From Kitasatospora sp. NBC_01246 (GTDB taxonomy: Bacteria; Actinomycetota; Actinomycetes; Streptomycetales; Streptomycetaceae), in contig NZ_CP108484.1 of NCBI RefSeq assembly GCF_036226505.1, positions 930,001 through 994,000 on the forward strand: a DNA stretch of 64,000 bases, in the 5' to 3' direction. The translations under genes and the position numbers were made by a program. Shown here piece after piece: positions 51,851 to 60,690 of this stretch (positions within the stretch are counted from its first letter, which is position 1; each line of letters begins with the position of its first letter). The notes beneath the pieces were generated by a model. That model saw only the letters and a list, made by a program, of their open reading frames with translations, ran no database searches and was not told where the DNA came from.

Positions 51851-54583
51851 TCAGCAGCCGCCGGCCGGCCGGTCGCGGACCACCAGGTCGCTGCGGCCGG
51901 CGGTGGCGTCCACCCAGACCACCCGGGTGCCCTGCTCGGCGGCGGGCCGGTACTGGCCGCCGCGGTTGCAGGAGACCCGCTCCGGCGTGCCGCCGGCGAG
52001 CGGCACCTGCCAGAGCTTGGGCAGCGCGGCGTTGCTCCACTCGCCCCGCTGCTCGTCCGTGCCCACCTGGTAGGTGACGGCCCGGTCGGAGGCGGTGAGG
52101 GTCCCGTTCGACGGGGCGTTCGGCCCGTCACCGGACACCACGTCGGTCACCCCGGAGCCGTCCACCGCGCCGGAGCGGATCGAGGTGCGCCTGCCGCCGT
52201 CGCCGGAGGTCTCCGTCCAGACCAGCCGCCCGCCCGTGAGCAGGGCCGGTCCGACCTTCGCCTTCGAGGCCGGCACCACGTACTGGGCGGTGACCTTGCC
52301 GAGCGCGATCGAGTAGACGGTCGGCGCGTAGACGTCGGCTCCCTGGTCGCCCACCCAGCGCTCGGTCCAGCCGAGGACGCCGTCCTTGAGCGTCACGCTC
52401 AGCACGTCGTGGCCGGCGGGCAGCGGCAGCGGCACCGCCGGTCCGCCGTCGTGGGAGAGGAACACCCGGTTCAGGTTGACGCTCGGGTCGCTCGCCCGGA
52501 ACGCGATGTCGCCGCCGGACACCCGGACGTCGGCGGGGAGCCGCGACGGGGAGGAGTAGAGGGTACGGACCGGGCCGCCGGCCAGCGAGCGGGTCAGCAC
52601 CTCCATCTTCCAGCTGTCCTGGCCCTGGCCGCCGAGCGAGATCCACGCGGCGGACGTGCCGTCGGTGGCGGGGTAGCCGTGCGCGCGCCCGTCCTCCGGG
52701 CTGAGCCGGGTCGGGCCGCCGCCTCCGGTGATCGGGCCCGTGTACAGCGCCTCGGTGGCACCGGGCCGCTCGGCGCTGGCCATCACCCAGCGGCCGGCCG
52801 CGACCGCCGGGGCGCCCGTCCCGGTGATGCCGCGCAGCAGCGTGCGGCTGTCCGCGCCGATCCGGCTCTGCCAGCCGGCCCGGATCCCGTGGGCGTCGAA
52901 CGCTCCGGCCACCGTCCGCAGTTGGGCCCGGCTGAGCCCGAGGTCCTGGCCCGCGGCGAGGACGGCGTTGCGTCCCGCGACGAAGTCGTCCAGCGGGGTG
53001 AGGTAGGCGGCGAGCGCCCGGTAGATCACCCGGTCGGCGGTGAGCGGGTCCAGGGTGCGCCGGATGTCCCAGAGCGCGCCGCTGAAGATGGTGGAGTTGA
53101 GGTGCACCCCGCCGCTGTCGACGTCGGTCGGCACGCCGAGGTAGTCGTCGACGGTGGTCCGGTGGTTGTCCAGCCGCCGGCTCCCCGCGCAGGCCTCCGG
53201 GGTACCGGTCCGGCAGAGGTTCTCGCCGAGCAGGCCCGCCTTCGGGTCGGTCATCGGGATGCCCCGGGCGGTGACCTCGATGGCGTTGCCGAAGTAGTCC
53301 GCCAGCGCCTCGTCCATCGCGCCGGTCTGGCCGGCCATCAGCAGCCCGGCGGTGTTCTCGACGACACCGTGGGTCATCTCGTGGCCGACCACGTCGAGTG
53401 CGACGGAGAACGGGCGGAACTTGTCGTCGCCACCGCCGTAGACCATCTTGGTGCCGTCCCAGGACGCGTTGGCGAGCGGCTCGCCCCACGCGGTCGCGTT
53501 GACCACCGAGACGATCGGGCCGGCCTTGCCGTCCAGCCCGTCCCGGCCGAGCCGGTCGCGGTAGAAGTCGTAGACGATACCGGCGTTGACGTGCGCGTCG
53601 GTGGCGCCGACGGTGCCGGTGGCGGCCGGGAAGTCCGGACCGGGCGCGTGGACCACGGCGAGGTCGGTGGGCAGCCCCCGCCCGACCCCACCGCCGGCCG
53701 CGTCGTAGGTGGTGACGGCGGCGGGCCGGGTGAGGTCGCTGAACTGGTAACTCCCGTCCGGAAGGCGGCCGATGTCCACCTTGACCGGGCGGCCGAAGAA
53801 GTCCGGCGCGGTGCCGGTGGCGGGCTCGACCCCGGCCGCCGCCCCGGTGGCGGTGCCCTTGGCGGCGCCGGTACCCGTGGTGCCCCCCGGGGCCGAGGAG
53901 CGGGAGTCGTGGACGAGGGCGACCACCCCGAGGTTCGCGTCCACGTAGACCTCGCGGGCCTGCCCGCCGCCTGCCGGGTCCGCGGCCCGCACGGTGAAGT
54001 GCCGGGCCAGCCGGCCGGTGCCACCGGGCACGACCACCGCACCGTGGTCCTCCACGGTGGCCCCGGCCCGGGCGCCCGGGTCCTTGACCTCGCCGAGCGC
54101 CAGGTCGCGCAGCACGGCGGCGGGGACGGTGGCCGTCGTCGGCGCGGTGAGCCCGGTGAAGTACTTGCCGCCGACGGACTCGACCCGCTGACCGGCGCCC
54201 TCACCGGTCAGGTGGACCAGGTACTGCGCGCCCAGCACGGGCACACCGCCGTGGTACTGCTGGAACCTGACGGTGCTCCGGCCGTCGGCGCCGCGCTCGG
54301 CGGCGACCTCGGTGAGCTGCCCCGGGTCGATCCGGTAGCGCTCCGGGTGCGCCGCGAGGTGGGCCCGGGCGGCGTCGGCCGGGCTGCCCGGCGCCGACTC
54401 ATGAAGACCGGTGACCAGTTGCGGGGTGGCGGTCTCCTGGCCGTCCACCAGCGTGGGGACGGGATCGGTGTCGGCGGCCGGCGCGGCCGGAACGGCCAGC
54501 GCGGCCGGTGCGGCGAGGCCGAGGCTCAGAACGGCGGCCAGGCCGGCGCCGAGCGCCTTGGGCGTGCGAGAGCGTTGGTGCAC
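51851..54583 (-). CDS. secreted M4-family (thermolysin-like) metallopeptidase with C-terminal beta-propeller
   Basis: This 910-residue secreted protein has a signal peptide (LGAGLAAVLSLGLAAPAALA), an FTP/propeptide region (about 45-270), an M4 catalytic domain (GHEMTHGVVENTAGLL near residue 400 with zinc His and catalytic Glu; AMDEALADYFGNAIEV third ligand; GGVHLNSTIFSGALWDI) and a 330-residue C-terminal region of repeated WMASA, AWISLGG, LGWTER, VWTETS strands resembling a TolB/WD-type propeller. The GTG at 54583 has GGGAGG six bases away. It should be an extracellular neutral protease activated by removal of the propeptide. Confidence 0.93.
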   Translation of the reverse strand: MHQRSRTPKALGAGLAAVLSLGLAAPAALAVPAAPAADTDPVPTLVDGQETATPQLVTGLHESAPGSPADAARAHLAAHPERYRIDPGQLTEVAAERGADGRSTVRFQQYHGGVPVLGAQYLVHLTGEGAGQRVESVGGKYFTGLTAPTTATVPAAVLRDLALGEVKDPGARAGATVEDHGAVVVPGGTGRLARHFTVRAADPAGGGQAREVYVDANLGVVALVHDSRSSAPGGTTGTGAAKGTATGAAAGVEPATGTAPDFFGRPVKVDIGRLPDGSYQFSDLTRPAAVTTYDAAGGGVGRGLPTDLAVVHAPGPDFPAATGTVGATDAHVNAGIVYDFYRDRLGRDGLDGKAGPIVSVVNATAWGEPLANASWDGTKMVYGGGDDKFRPFSVALDVVGHEMTHGVVENTAGLLMAGQTGAMDEALADYFGNAIEVTARGIPMTDPKAGLLGENLCRTGTPEACAGSRRLDNHRTTVDDYLGVPTDVDSGGVHLNSTIFSGALWDIRRTLDPLTADRVIYRALAAYLTPLDDFVAGRNAVLAAGQDLGLSRAQLRTVAGAFDAHGIRAGWQSRIGADSRTLLRGITGTGAPAVAAGRWVMASAERPGATEALYTGPITGGGGPTRLSPEDGRAHGYPATDGTSAAWISLGGQGQDSWKMEVLTRSLAGGPVRTLYSSPSRLPADVRVSGGDIAFRASDPSVNLNRVFLSHDGGPAVPLPLPAGHDVLSVTLKDGVLGWTERWVGDQGADVYAPTVYSIALGKVTAQYVVPASKAKVGPALLTGGRLVWTETSGDGGRRTSIRSGAVDGSGVTDVVSGDGPNAPSNGTLTASDRAVTYQVGTDEQRGEWSNAALPKLWQVPLAGGTPERVSCNRGGQYRPAAEQGTRVVWVDATAGRSDLVVRDRPAGGC

Positions 54584-54972
54584 TGCGGTCCTCCCGTGGA
54601 CAGCGGAACGGATGTCCGTGACACCTACGCGGGCCACGGCCGATGACGGCTCGTCAGTCACCCACGGACTCTTCGCCGTCGCGGAGTTGACGGCAGGCCG
54701 GAGGACGCGCGGGCCACGCGGGCCCCGCGGCTGACGATCACCACGAGAACCATAAGTCGCCGGACACGATATGTCGATAGACGGTATATGCAGTCCTCCA
54801 GAGGGAGGCGCACGCACCGTGCGCCGCCGGATTGACTCGTTCGGGCGACATCGGCGGCACCGGCGGATGGAACCGGGCGCGGTGGGTAGTCCCGCTGCGC
54901 CGCCCGCGGCCGGCCGCCGGTCACCCCGCCGCCCCGGCCGGCGCTGTTGGAGAAGTCGACGGAAGGAAGCCC
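54584..54972. promoter_or_regulatory. 389-bp intergenic region with AT-rich operator-like core
   Basis: Most of this gap is GC-rich and uninformative, but 54750-54795 is AT-rich and contains ATATGTCGATAGACGGTATAT (about 54769-54789), an imperfect inverted repeat of the TATCG-type seen at PadR operators. It could control the M4 peptidase leftward and the short reading frame rightward. No PadR gene is adjacent. Confidence 0.4.
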
Positions 54973-55212
54973 GTGAACGACACCTCGCCGGTCCTCGACC
55001 CGGTGGAGAACGCGCCCGCCGGGGAGGCGTTCGAACCCCGGAAGTCGCCGGGCGTGCACTTCGCCACCATCGACCACGTCACCGCGGCCCTCACCGGCTG
55101 GGTCGGCGACCGCTTCGACGAGGCCTGGCGCCGGTCGCCCGGGGTCAGCCCCGCCGGAGCACGCCGCGGACGAAGGCCGCCTGGCCGATGTGCTGGAGGT
55201 CGTCGGAGATGA
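54973..55212 (+). pseudogene. 5' remnant of a truncated gene
   Basis: The GTG frame has a GAAGGA site and near-100 percent third-position GC for the first 57-60 codons (VNDTSPVLDPVENAPAGEAF, ATIDHVTAALTGWVGDRF). At about 55150 the bias collapses, exactly where the convergent DinB-like gene ends, and the frame runs antisense through it to a stop at 55212. This looks like the start of a gene whose remainder was lost by deletion or recombination. The family is not recognised. An intact small protein is less likely. Confidence 0.5.
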
Positions 55213-55654
55213 CGCTGACCAGGCGCACGCCCAGGGTCACGGGCGGGCTCCAGGCCTCGTCCACGACCCGGTCCAGCGCGGGGCCGGTCAGACCGCGGAC
55301 GAAGGACAGCGTCCGCTCGTGCACCGCGTCGTGGTAGCCGGTGAGCAGCTCCGGGGAGTCCACGCGGACGGCCGCGACATCGCGGGCGCGGTGACCGTAG
55401 CCGGTGGCGGCGGCGGGGAAGCCGAGGGCGAAGCGGTCGAACCAGCCGTCGGCGGTCCAGATCTGTTCGGTCCCGGCGGCATCGGCGATGTGGTCGTCCT
55501 GGATGCGGGTCAGGTGCCAGACCAGCCAGACGATCGAGTTGGCCTTCGGGTCGACGCGCTCGGCCAACTCCTCGGCGGTGAGGCCGTCCACCACGTCGTG
55601 GACGGCCTCGTGGATCCGGCCGAAGGCATCGGCGAGCAGATCGGCGCTCTTCAT
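55145..55654 (-). CDS. DinB-like (DUF664/mycothiol-transferase-type) protein
   Basis: A 169-residue four-helix DinB-fold protein. The metal-binding His residues are visible: His48 region VWLVWHLTRIQDDHIADAAG and SVISDDLQHIGQAAFVRG near the C-terminus. Related actinobacterial proteins are thiol-dependent (mycothiol) transferases or isomerases. The ATG has a GGGGGAG site. It overlaps the truncated frame on the other strand. Confidence 0.88.
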   Translation of the reverse strand: MKSADLLADAFGRIHEAVHDVVDGLTAEELAERVDPKANSIVWLVWHLTRIQDDHIADAAGTEQIWTADGWFDRFALGFPAAATGYGHRARDVAAVRVDSPELLTGYHDAVHERTLSFVRGLTGPALDRVVDEAWSPPVTLGVRLVSVISDDLQHIGQAAFVRGVLRRG

Positions 55655-55913
55655 GGGGCTCCCCCGTCCGGGCGCACCGCCCGTCGGCATCGGTGACTGC
55701 CTGCATTGTGGACCAGCGGAGTCCGCCCGGCCCGGACCGACAGGCCCGGGGGCGGGCGCGCACGGCCCCGGACCCGGGGCGGCGCCGGCCCGCCGGCCGT
55801 CGCCCCGCGCGACGCACACGGCGGAGCACGGGTGGCGGGTGCACGGCCCGGGCCGGTGCTTACCGAAGCATGACGCGATGCCCTGCGTCGCTCCCCCGGC
55901 CGTCACCGGCCGG

Positions 55914-55927
55914 TAGCGTCGCCGGGC
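55914..55927 (+). promoter_or_regulatory. -10 element for leaderless epimerase mRNA
   Basis: TAGCGT (55914-55919) is eight bases before the ATG at 55928, and no purine-rich ribosome binding site intervenes. Confidence 0.5.
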
Positions 55928-56983
55928 ATGAGGATTCTGGTCACCGGCGGCGCCGGGTTCATCGGTTCGGCCGTCGCGCGAGCCCTGGTCACGGCGGGTC
56001 ACGAGGTCCGCGTGCTGGACGCGTTGCTGCCCGCCGTCCATCCGTCGGGGGCCGCGCCCGAACTGCCGGCCGGCGTGGAGTTCCGCCACGGTGACGTCCG
56101 CGACGCGTCGACGGTGGAACGGGCGCTGGCCGGGGTGGACGCGGTCTGCCACCAGGCGGCGATGGTCGGTCTCGGCCTCGACCTCGACGACGCGCCCGAG
56201 TACGTCGGCTGCAACGACCTCGGCACCGCCGTCCTGCTCTCCGCGATGGCCCGGGCCGGCCTGCGGAGCCTGGTCCTGGCCGGGTCGATGGTGGTCTACG
56301 GCGAGGGCCGGTACACGTGTCCGGCGCACGGTGGGGTGGCACCCGGCCCACGGCGGCCGGAGGATCTCGACGCCGGCCGGTTCGAACCGCCGTGCCCGGT
56401 GTGCGGCGCCGCGCTGCGGCCGGGCCTGGTCACCGAGGACGCGCCGGGCGACCCGCGCAACGTGTACGCCGTCACCAAGCTCGCCCAGGAGCAGCTGGCC
56501 GCCGCCTGGGCCCGCGCGAGCGGCGGGTCGGTGCTGGCGCTGCGCTACCACAACGTCTACGGCCCGGGCATGCCGCGGAACACCCCGTACGCCGGGGTGG
56601 CCTCGCTGTTCCGTTCCGCGCTCGCCCGGGGCGAGGCTCCCCGGGTCTTCGAGGACGGCGGTCAGCGCCGGGACTTCGTCCATGTCGACGATGTCGCGGC
56701 GGCCAATCTGGCGGCCCTGGGGTCCGTCGGCGGCCGCCCGCCGGGCAGTACCCGGGCGTACAACGTCGGCAGCGGCGAGGTGCGCACGGTCGGCGAGACG
56801 GCCCGGGCGCTGGCCGACGCCCACGGCGGCCCGGCGCCGGTGGTGACCGGCCAGTACCGGCTCGGGGACGTCCGGCACATCACCGCCGACTCCTCCCGGC
56901 TCCGGGCCGAGCTGGGCTGGCGGGCCCGGGTGCCGTTCCGGGCGGGCATGGCCGAGTTCGCGGCGGCGCCCCTGCGGGTCTGA
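55928..56983 (+). CDS. NAD-dependent epimerase/dehydratase with zinc-ribbon-like insert
   Basis: A 351-residue extended-SDR enzyme on nucleotide sugars: VTGGAGFIGSAVARAL at the N-terminus, GSMVVYGEGRY, the catalytic YAVTK and the downstream RDFVHVDDVAAANL. Between the active-site Ser and Tyr, an insert contains CPAHGG and then CPVCG about 30 residues later, which resembles a small zinc knuckle, unusual in epimerases. TAGCGT lies eight bases before the ATG and no binding site is present, so it is probably leaderless. It precedes a 14-bp repeat array. Confidence 0.9.
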   Translation: MRILVTGGAGFIGSAVARALVTAGHEVRVLDALLPAVHPSGAAPELPAGVEFRHGDVRDASTVERALAGVDAVCHQAAMVGLGLDLDDAPEYVGCNDLGTAVLLSAMARAGLRSLVLAGSMVVYGEGRYTCPAHGGVAPGPRRPEDLDAGRFEPPCPVCGAALRPGLVTEDAPGDPRNVYAVTKLAQEQLAAAWARASGGSVLALRYHNVYGPGMPRNTPYAGVASLFRSALARGEAPRVFEDGGQRRDFVHVDDVAAANLAALGSVGGRPPGSTRAYNVGSGEVRTVGETARALADAHGGPAPVVTGQYRLGDVRHITADSSRLRAELGWRARVPFRAGMAEFAAAPLRV

Positions 56984-57012
56984 CCGGGTCTGCCCCGGGC
57001 CTGCCCCGGACC

Positions 57013-57102
57013 GGCCCGACCGGGCCGGTCCGACCGGGCCGGTCCGACCGGGCCGGTCCGACCGGGCCGGTCCGACCGGGCCGGTCCGACCGGGCCGGTC
57101 CG
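57013..57102. repeat. 14-bp tandem repeat array, six copies
   Basis: The unit CCGACCGGGCCGGT repeats with strict 14-bp period (the single A recurs at 57019, 57033, 57047, 57061, 57075 and 57089). Each unit contains CCGG-type self-complementarity, so the array can fold in many registers. It sits between two convergent genes and may act as a terminator or be a variable-number locus. Confidence 0.92.
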
Positions 57103-57144
57103 GGGCCCCCGAGAACGGCGCCGAGAACGGCCCGGCCCGGGCGG

Positions 57145-58290
57145 TCAGCCGCGCGCCGCCGGGAGCGCGATCTCGAAGCAGCAGCCCCCGGTGACGTTGT
57201 GCACCCGGGCCCGGCCGGCATGCGCCTCGACGATGCCGCGGACGATGGCCAGCCCCAGCCCGGCGCCGCTGTCCCCGCCCTCGCCGCCCTCGCCGCGATC
57301 GCGCCGCGGCGTGCGGGCGGCGCTGCCCCGCCAGCCGGTCTCGAAGACCCGCGAGAGGTCCTGCTCCGGGATGCCGCCGCAGCCGTCGGTGACCGAGAGC
57401 ACCACCTCGTCCACCTCGCGGCGGGCGGAGACGGCGACCACACCGTCCTCGGGCGTCGAGCGGATCGCGTTGACCAGCAGGTTGCCGAGCACCCGGGTGA
57501 TCTCACCGCTGTCCACCTCGACCGGCTCGGCGGCGACCTGCCGGCCCTCCAGACGGACACCGCGCTGCCGGGCCAGCGGGTGGGCGCCGGCCAGCGCGTC
57601 GTCGACCAGGTCGTAGACCGACACCCGGGCGAGCGACAGGGACAGCGCGCCGGCCTGGATCCGGGAGAGTTCGAAGAGGTCGTCGACCATCCCGGTGAGC
57701 CGCTCGACCTCGGAGCGGATCCGCTTGAGGTACTGCTCCGGCCTTTCGGCCACGCCGTCCTCCAGCGCCTCGGCCATGGCGCGCAGCCCGGCCAGCGGGG
57801 TGCGCAGGTCGTGGGAGATCCAGGCGATCAGCTCGCGCCGCGAGGCGTCCAGCGCCTGCGCCCGGGCGCGCGACTCGGCGAGCCGGGCGCTGGTGGCGGC
57901 GAGTTCCTCGCTGAGCTGGGCCAGTTCGAGCCCGAGCGGGTGCGCCGGCGCGGTGAAGCCGGCGTCGCTCCCGACGGTGCGGGCGGCTTCGGTGAGCGCC
58001 CGGCTGCCGGCCACCACCTGGCGGCCGAGCAGCGCGGCCGTGAGCAGTGAGACCACGGAGGCCATCCCGAGGACGGTGATCACCACCCCGAGGTCGTGTC
58101 CGGAGAGGAACATCGCCTGGGCGACGGCGAACGTCCCGGAGGTGACCGCGAGGACGGTGACGACGGCGACGCAGAAGAGCGAGAGCGCCATCGAGCGGCG
58201 GCGCAGCAGTCGCACCGCCACCCAGCCGAGCAGACCGGCACCGGTGGCGCCGAGCCCCGCGAACAGGGCGATCAGCAGCAGGTCCTTCAC
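57145..58290 (-). CDS. sensor histidine kinase
   Basis: A 381-residue sensor kinase with four transmembrane helices in the first 90 residues and almost no extracellular domain, a HAMP-like linker, a HisKA domain with phospho-acceptor His160 (AWISHDLRTPLAGLRAM) and an HATPase domain (GNLLVNAIRSTPEDG, VTDGCGGIPEQDL, GAGLGLAIVRGIVEAH). The Asp/Glu/Gly-rich loop RDRGEGGEGGDSGAG is an insertion before the G2 box. It is coupled to the response regulator upstream (GTGA) and senses an unknown signal, perhaps in the membrane. Confidence 0.95.
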   Translation of the reverse strand: MKDLLLIALFAGLGATGAGLLGWVAVRLLRRRSMALSLFCVAVVTVLAVTSGTFAVAQAMFLSGHDLGVVITVLGMASVVSLLTAALLGRQVVAGSRALTEAARTVGSDAGFTAPAHPLGLELAQLSEELAATSARLAESRARAQALDASRRELIAWISHDLRTPLAGLRAMAEALEDGVAERPEQYLKRIRSEVERLTGMVDDLFELSRIQAGALSLSLARVSVYDLVDDALAGAHPLARQRGVRLEGRQVAAEPVEVDSGEITRVLGNLLVNAIRSTPEDGVVAVSARREVDEVVLSVTDGCGGIPEQDLSRVFETGWRGSAARTPRRDRGEGGEGGDSGAGLGLAIVRGIVEAHAGRARVHNVTGGCCFEIALPAARG

Positions 58291-59078
58291 TCCGAGCCGT
58301 CCTTGCGGTCCGTGCGGTGTTCCGTCGTCGCCCCTGGCGCGTCCGCCGTCACCGGGTCGTAGCGGTAGCCGACGCCCCAGACGGTGGTGATCAGGGTCGG
58401 TGCGGCGGGGTCGTCCTCGATCTTCTCGCGCAGCCGGCGGACGTGGACGGTGACGGTGGACAGGTCGCCGAAGTCCCAGCCCCAGACCCGCTGCATCAGC
58501 TCCTGCCGGGCGAAAACCGTCCGGGGGTGCCGGAGGAGGAACGCGAGCAGGTCGAACTCCCGGAGTGTGAGGAGGAGTTCACACCCCTTGCGGTGCGCGC
58601 GGCGGGCCTGCGGGTCGAGCGTGATGTCCCCGGACACCAGCGGTCCGGGGACCGTGAGGGCGGGCGCGGCGGCCCGGGAGCGGCGCAGCACGGACTGGAC
58701 CCGCAGCACGAGTTCACGCGGGCTGAACGGCTTGGTGACGTAGTCGTCCGCGCCCAGTTCCAGGCCGAGGATGCGGTCCGCCTCGTCGCCCTTGGCGGTG
58801 AGCATGACCACCGGCAGGTCGGCACCGGCCTCGGTGGCGCGCAGCCTGCGCAGCAGTTCGAGGCCGTCGATCCCGGGCAGCATGAGGTCCAGGACCAGCA
58901 GGTCGGGGCGGTGCCGGCGCGCCAGGTCGAGGCCCTGGTTCCCGTCGCTCGCCCGGTCGACCCGGTGGCCGGCCCGGGTGAGGTAGCCGGCGACGACCTC
59001 GGCCACGGTGAGGTCGTCGTCGATCACCAGGATGCGGGCGGGGTCGGGTGGTCCGCCGGAGGCGGGGCTCTCGTTCAC
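58287..59078 (-). CDS. OmpR/PhoB-family response regulator
   Basis: A 263-residue regulator: receiver domain with Asp-Asp at 20-21, phosphorylation site Asp64 (LLVLDLMLPG) and the TKPF Lys; C-terminal winged helix (LTLREFDLLAFLLRHPRTVFARQELMQRVWGWDF, HVRRLREKIEDD, TVWGVGYRYDP). The GTG at 59078 is chosen; no strong binding site is visible. Its gene is divergent from the glycosyltransferase-fusion gene, with two TTnCGTAAG repeats between them that are its probable sites. Confidence 0.94.
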   Translation of the reverse strand: MNESPASGGPPDPARILVIDDDLTVAEVVAGYLTRAGHRVDRASDGNQGLDLARRHRPDLLVLDLMLPGIDGLELLRRLRATEAGADLPVVMLTAKGDEADRILGLELGADDYVTKPFSPRELVLRVQSVLRRSRAAAPALTVPGPLVSGDITLDPQARRAHRKGCELLLTLREFDLLAFLLRHPRTVFARQELMQRVWGWDFGDLSTVTVHVRRLREKIEDDPAAPTLITTVWGVGYRYDPVTADAPGATTEHRTDRKDGSE

Positions 59079-59137
59079 CTCGCCGAGGATACGAGCTGCG
59101 GGCGGGGCCGGACGGGTCGCGCCGGCGCACGTTCGGG

Positions 59138-59244
59138 TTCCGTAAGATCGCGGGCGCGGCCGGGCCGGGGCGGTGCCCGCCGTTGGACTTTCGTAAGGGC
59201 GCGGTTCGGCAGCCGCCGGGCCGGCCGCCCTTAGCGTGGCCGAC
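59138..59244. promoter_or_regulatory. two TTnCGTAAGnnCGCG repeats and leaderless promoter
   Basis: Direct repeats TTCCGTAAGATCGCG (59138-59152) and TTTCGTAAGGGCGCG (59189-59203) lie 51 bp apart, about five helical turns, in the gap between the response regulator and the glycosyltransferase fusion gene. TAGCGT (59232-59237) sits seven bases before the GTG at 59245. They are candidate binding sites of the response regulator. Confidence 0.6.
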
Positions 59245-60690
59245 GTGATCTCTCCGACTCCCCCCGTACCGTCCGCCGGACCGCCGTCCGCCGATGTGAT
59301 CCTGCCCTGTCTCGACGAGGCCGCGGCGCTGCCCTGGGTGCTGGGGCGGATCCCCGCGGGCTGGCGGGCGATCGTCGTCGACAACGGCTCCCGCGACGGC
59401 TCCGCCGACCTGGCGCGCTCGCTGGGCGCGACCGTCGTCGAGGAGCCGCGGCGCGGCTTCGGCGCCGCCTGCCACGCCGGACTGCTCGCCGCCACCGCCG
59501 AGCTGGTCTGCTTCCTGGACTGTGACGGTTCGCTGGACCCCGCCCAGCTGCCGCGGGTGGCCGCGCCGGTCCTGGCCGGTACGGCGGACCTCGTGCTGGG
59601 CCGGCGCATGCCGGCGGCCGCCGGGGCCTGGCCGCCGCACGCCCGGCTGGCCAACGCCGTGCTGGCCCGCCGGCTGCGGGCGCGGACGGGGGCGCCGCTG
59701 CACGACCTCGGGCCGATGCGGGCCGCCCGCCGTGAGCGGCTGCTGGCCCTGGGCCTGGGCGACCGCCGCTCCGGCTACCCGCTGGAGATGGTGCTCGCCG
59801 CCTCGGCGGCGGGGATGCGGATCGCCGAGACGCCCGTCGACTACCTGCCGCGCACCGGTCGCTCCAAGGTCACCGGTACCGTGCGCGGCACCCGGCAGGC
59901 CGTCCGCGACATGCGGGCCGTGCTGGCCGCGCCGCCGGCCACCCTGCTGGTGATCGCCAAGTCGCCCGCCCCGGGGCGGGTGAAGACCCGGCTCACCCCG
60001 CCCTGCACACCCGAGCAGGCCGCGGCGCTGGCCGAGGCCGCGCTCGCCGACACGCTGGCCACCCTCGGCCGGGTACCGGCCGGGCGGCGGCTGCTCGTGC
60101 TGGACGGCGAGGCCGGGAGCTGGCTCCCGCCCGGCTGGCAGGTCGTGCCGCAGCGGGGCGGCGGGCTGGACGTACGGCTGGCGGCCGCCTTCACGCACGC
60201 CGCCGAGGCCACCCCGGAGGCGCCGGCGCTGCTGGTCGGCATGGACACCCCGCAGGTGGACGCGGCGCTGCTCGCCGAGCCGCTGTCGCCGGCCCGGCGC
60301 GGGGGCGCCGACGCCTGGTACGGGCCGGCCGCCGACGGCGGGTTCTGGGCGCTCGGGCTGGCCCGGCCGACCGGGGAGCTGGCCCGGCGGCTGCTGCTGG
60401 GGCTGCCGATGTCCACGCCGGAGACCGGGCGCGCCCTGCTCGACCGTCTGACCGCCGAGCGGCTCGCCGTCCACCACCTCCCGGTGCTCACCGACGTGGA
60501 CACCGTCGCCGACGCGCGGCTGGTCGCCGCCGAGGCTCCGCACAGCGGCTTCGCGGCCCGCCTGCGCGCGATGAGGCTCGCCGACGCGGTCGAGGCCCAC
60601 GACGCGGTCGAGGCGGCCGACGCGCTCGGGACCGGTGGCCCGGAGCAGGCCGACGACGCGCGCGGGACCACCTCGGAGGTGACGCGATGA
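59245..60690 (+). CDS. glycosyltransferase family 2 / DUF2064 fusion protein
   Basis: A 481-residue fusion. Residues 1-230 are a GT2 dolichol-phosphate-mannose-synthase-like domain (DVILPCLDEAAALPWVLGRIP, VVDNGSRDGSADLARSLGA, CFLDCDGSLDP, TPVDYLPRTGRSKVTGTVRG). Residues 235-440 are a DUF2064 (TIGR04282) domain (LLVIAKSPAPGRVKTRLTPP, LLVGMDTPQVD, YGPAADGGFWALGL), itself a nucleotidyltransferase-like fold. The tail is Glu/Ala-rich. The GTG at 59245 is chosen for its leaderless promoter geometry, and a GTG at 59236 is an alternative. It overlaps the methyltransferase gene (ATGA). Probably builds a polyprenyl-linked or modified sugar. Confidence 0.92.
   Translation: MISPTPPVPSAGPPSADVILPCLDEAAALPWVLGRIPAGWRAIVVDNGSRDGSADLARSLGATVVEEPRRGFGAACHAGLLAATAELVCFLDCDGSLDPAQLPRVAAPVLAGTADLVLGRRMPAAAGAWPPHARLANAVLARRLRARTGAPLHDLGPMRAARRERLLALGLGDRRSGYPLEMVLAASAAGMRIAETPVDYLPRTGRSKVTGTVRGTRQAVRDMRAVLAAPPATLLVIAKSPAPGRVKTRLTPPCTPEQAAALAEAALADTLATLGRVPAGRRLLVLDGEAGSWLPPGWQVVPQRGGGLDVRLAAAFTHAAEATPEAPALLVGMDTPQVDAALLAEPLSPARRGGADAWYGPAADGGFWALGLARPTGELARRLLLGLPMSTPETGRALLDRLTAERLAVHHLPVLTDVDTVADARLVAAEAPHSGFAARLRAMRLADAVEAHDAVEAADALGTGGPEQADDARGTTSEVTR

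Noticed and set aside
56391..56399. GGTTCGAAC resembling a tRNA T-loop
   Set aside because: It lies inside the epimerase frame, no cloverleaf can be drawn around it, and no other tRNA signature was found in the window.
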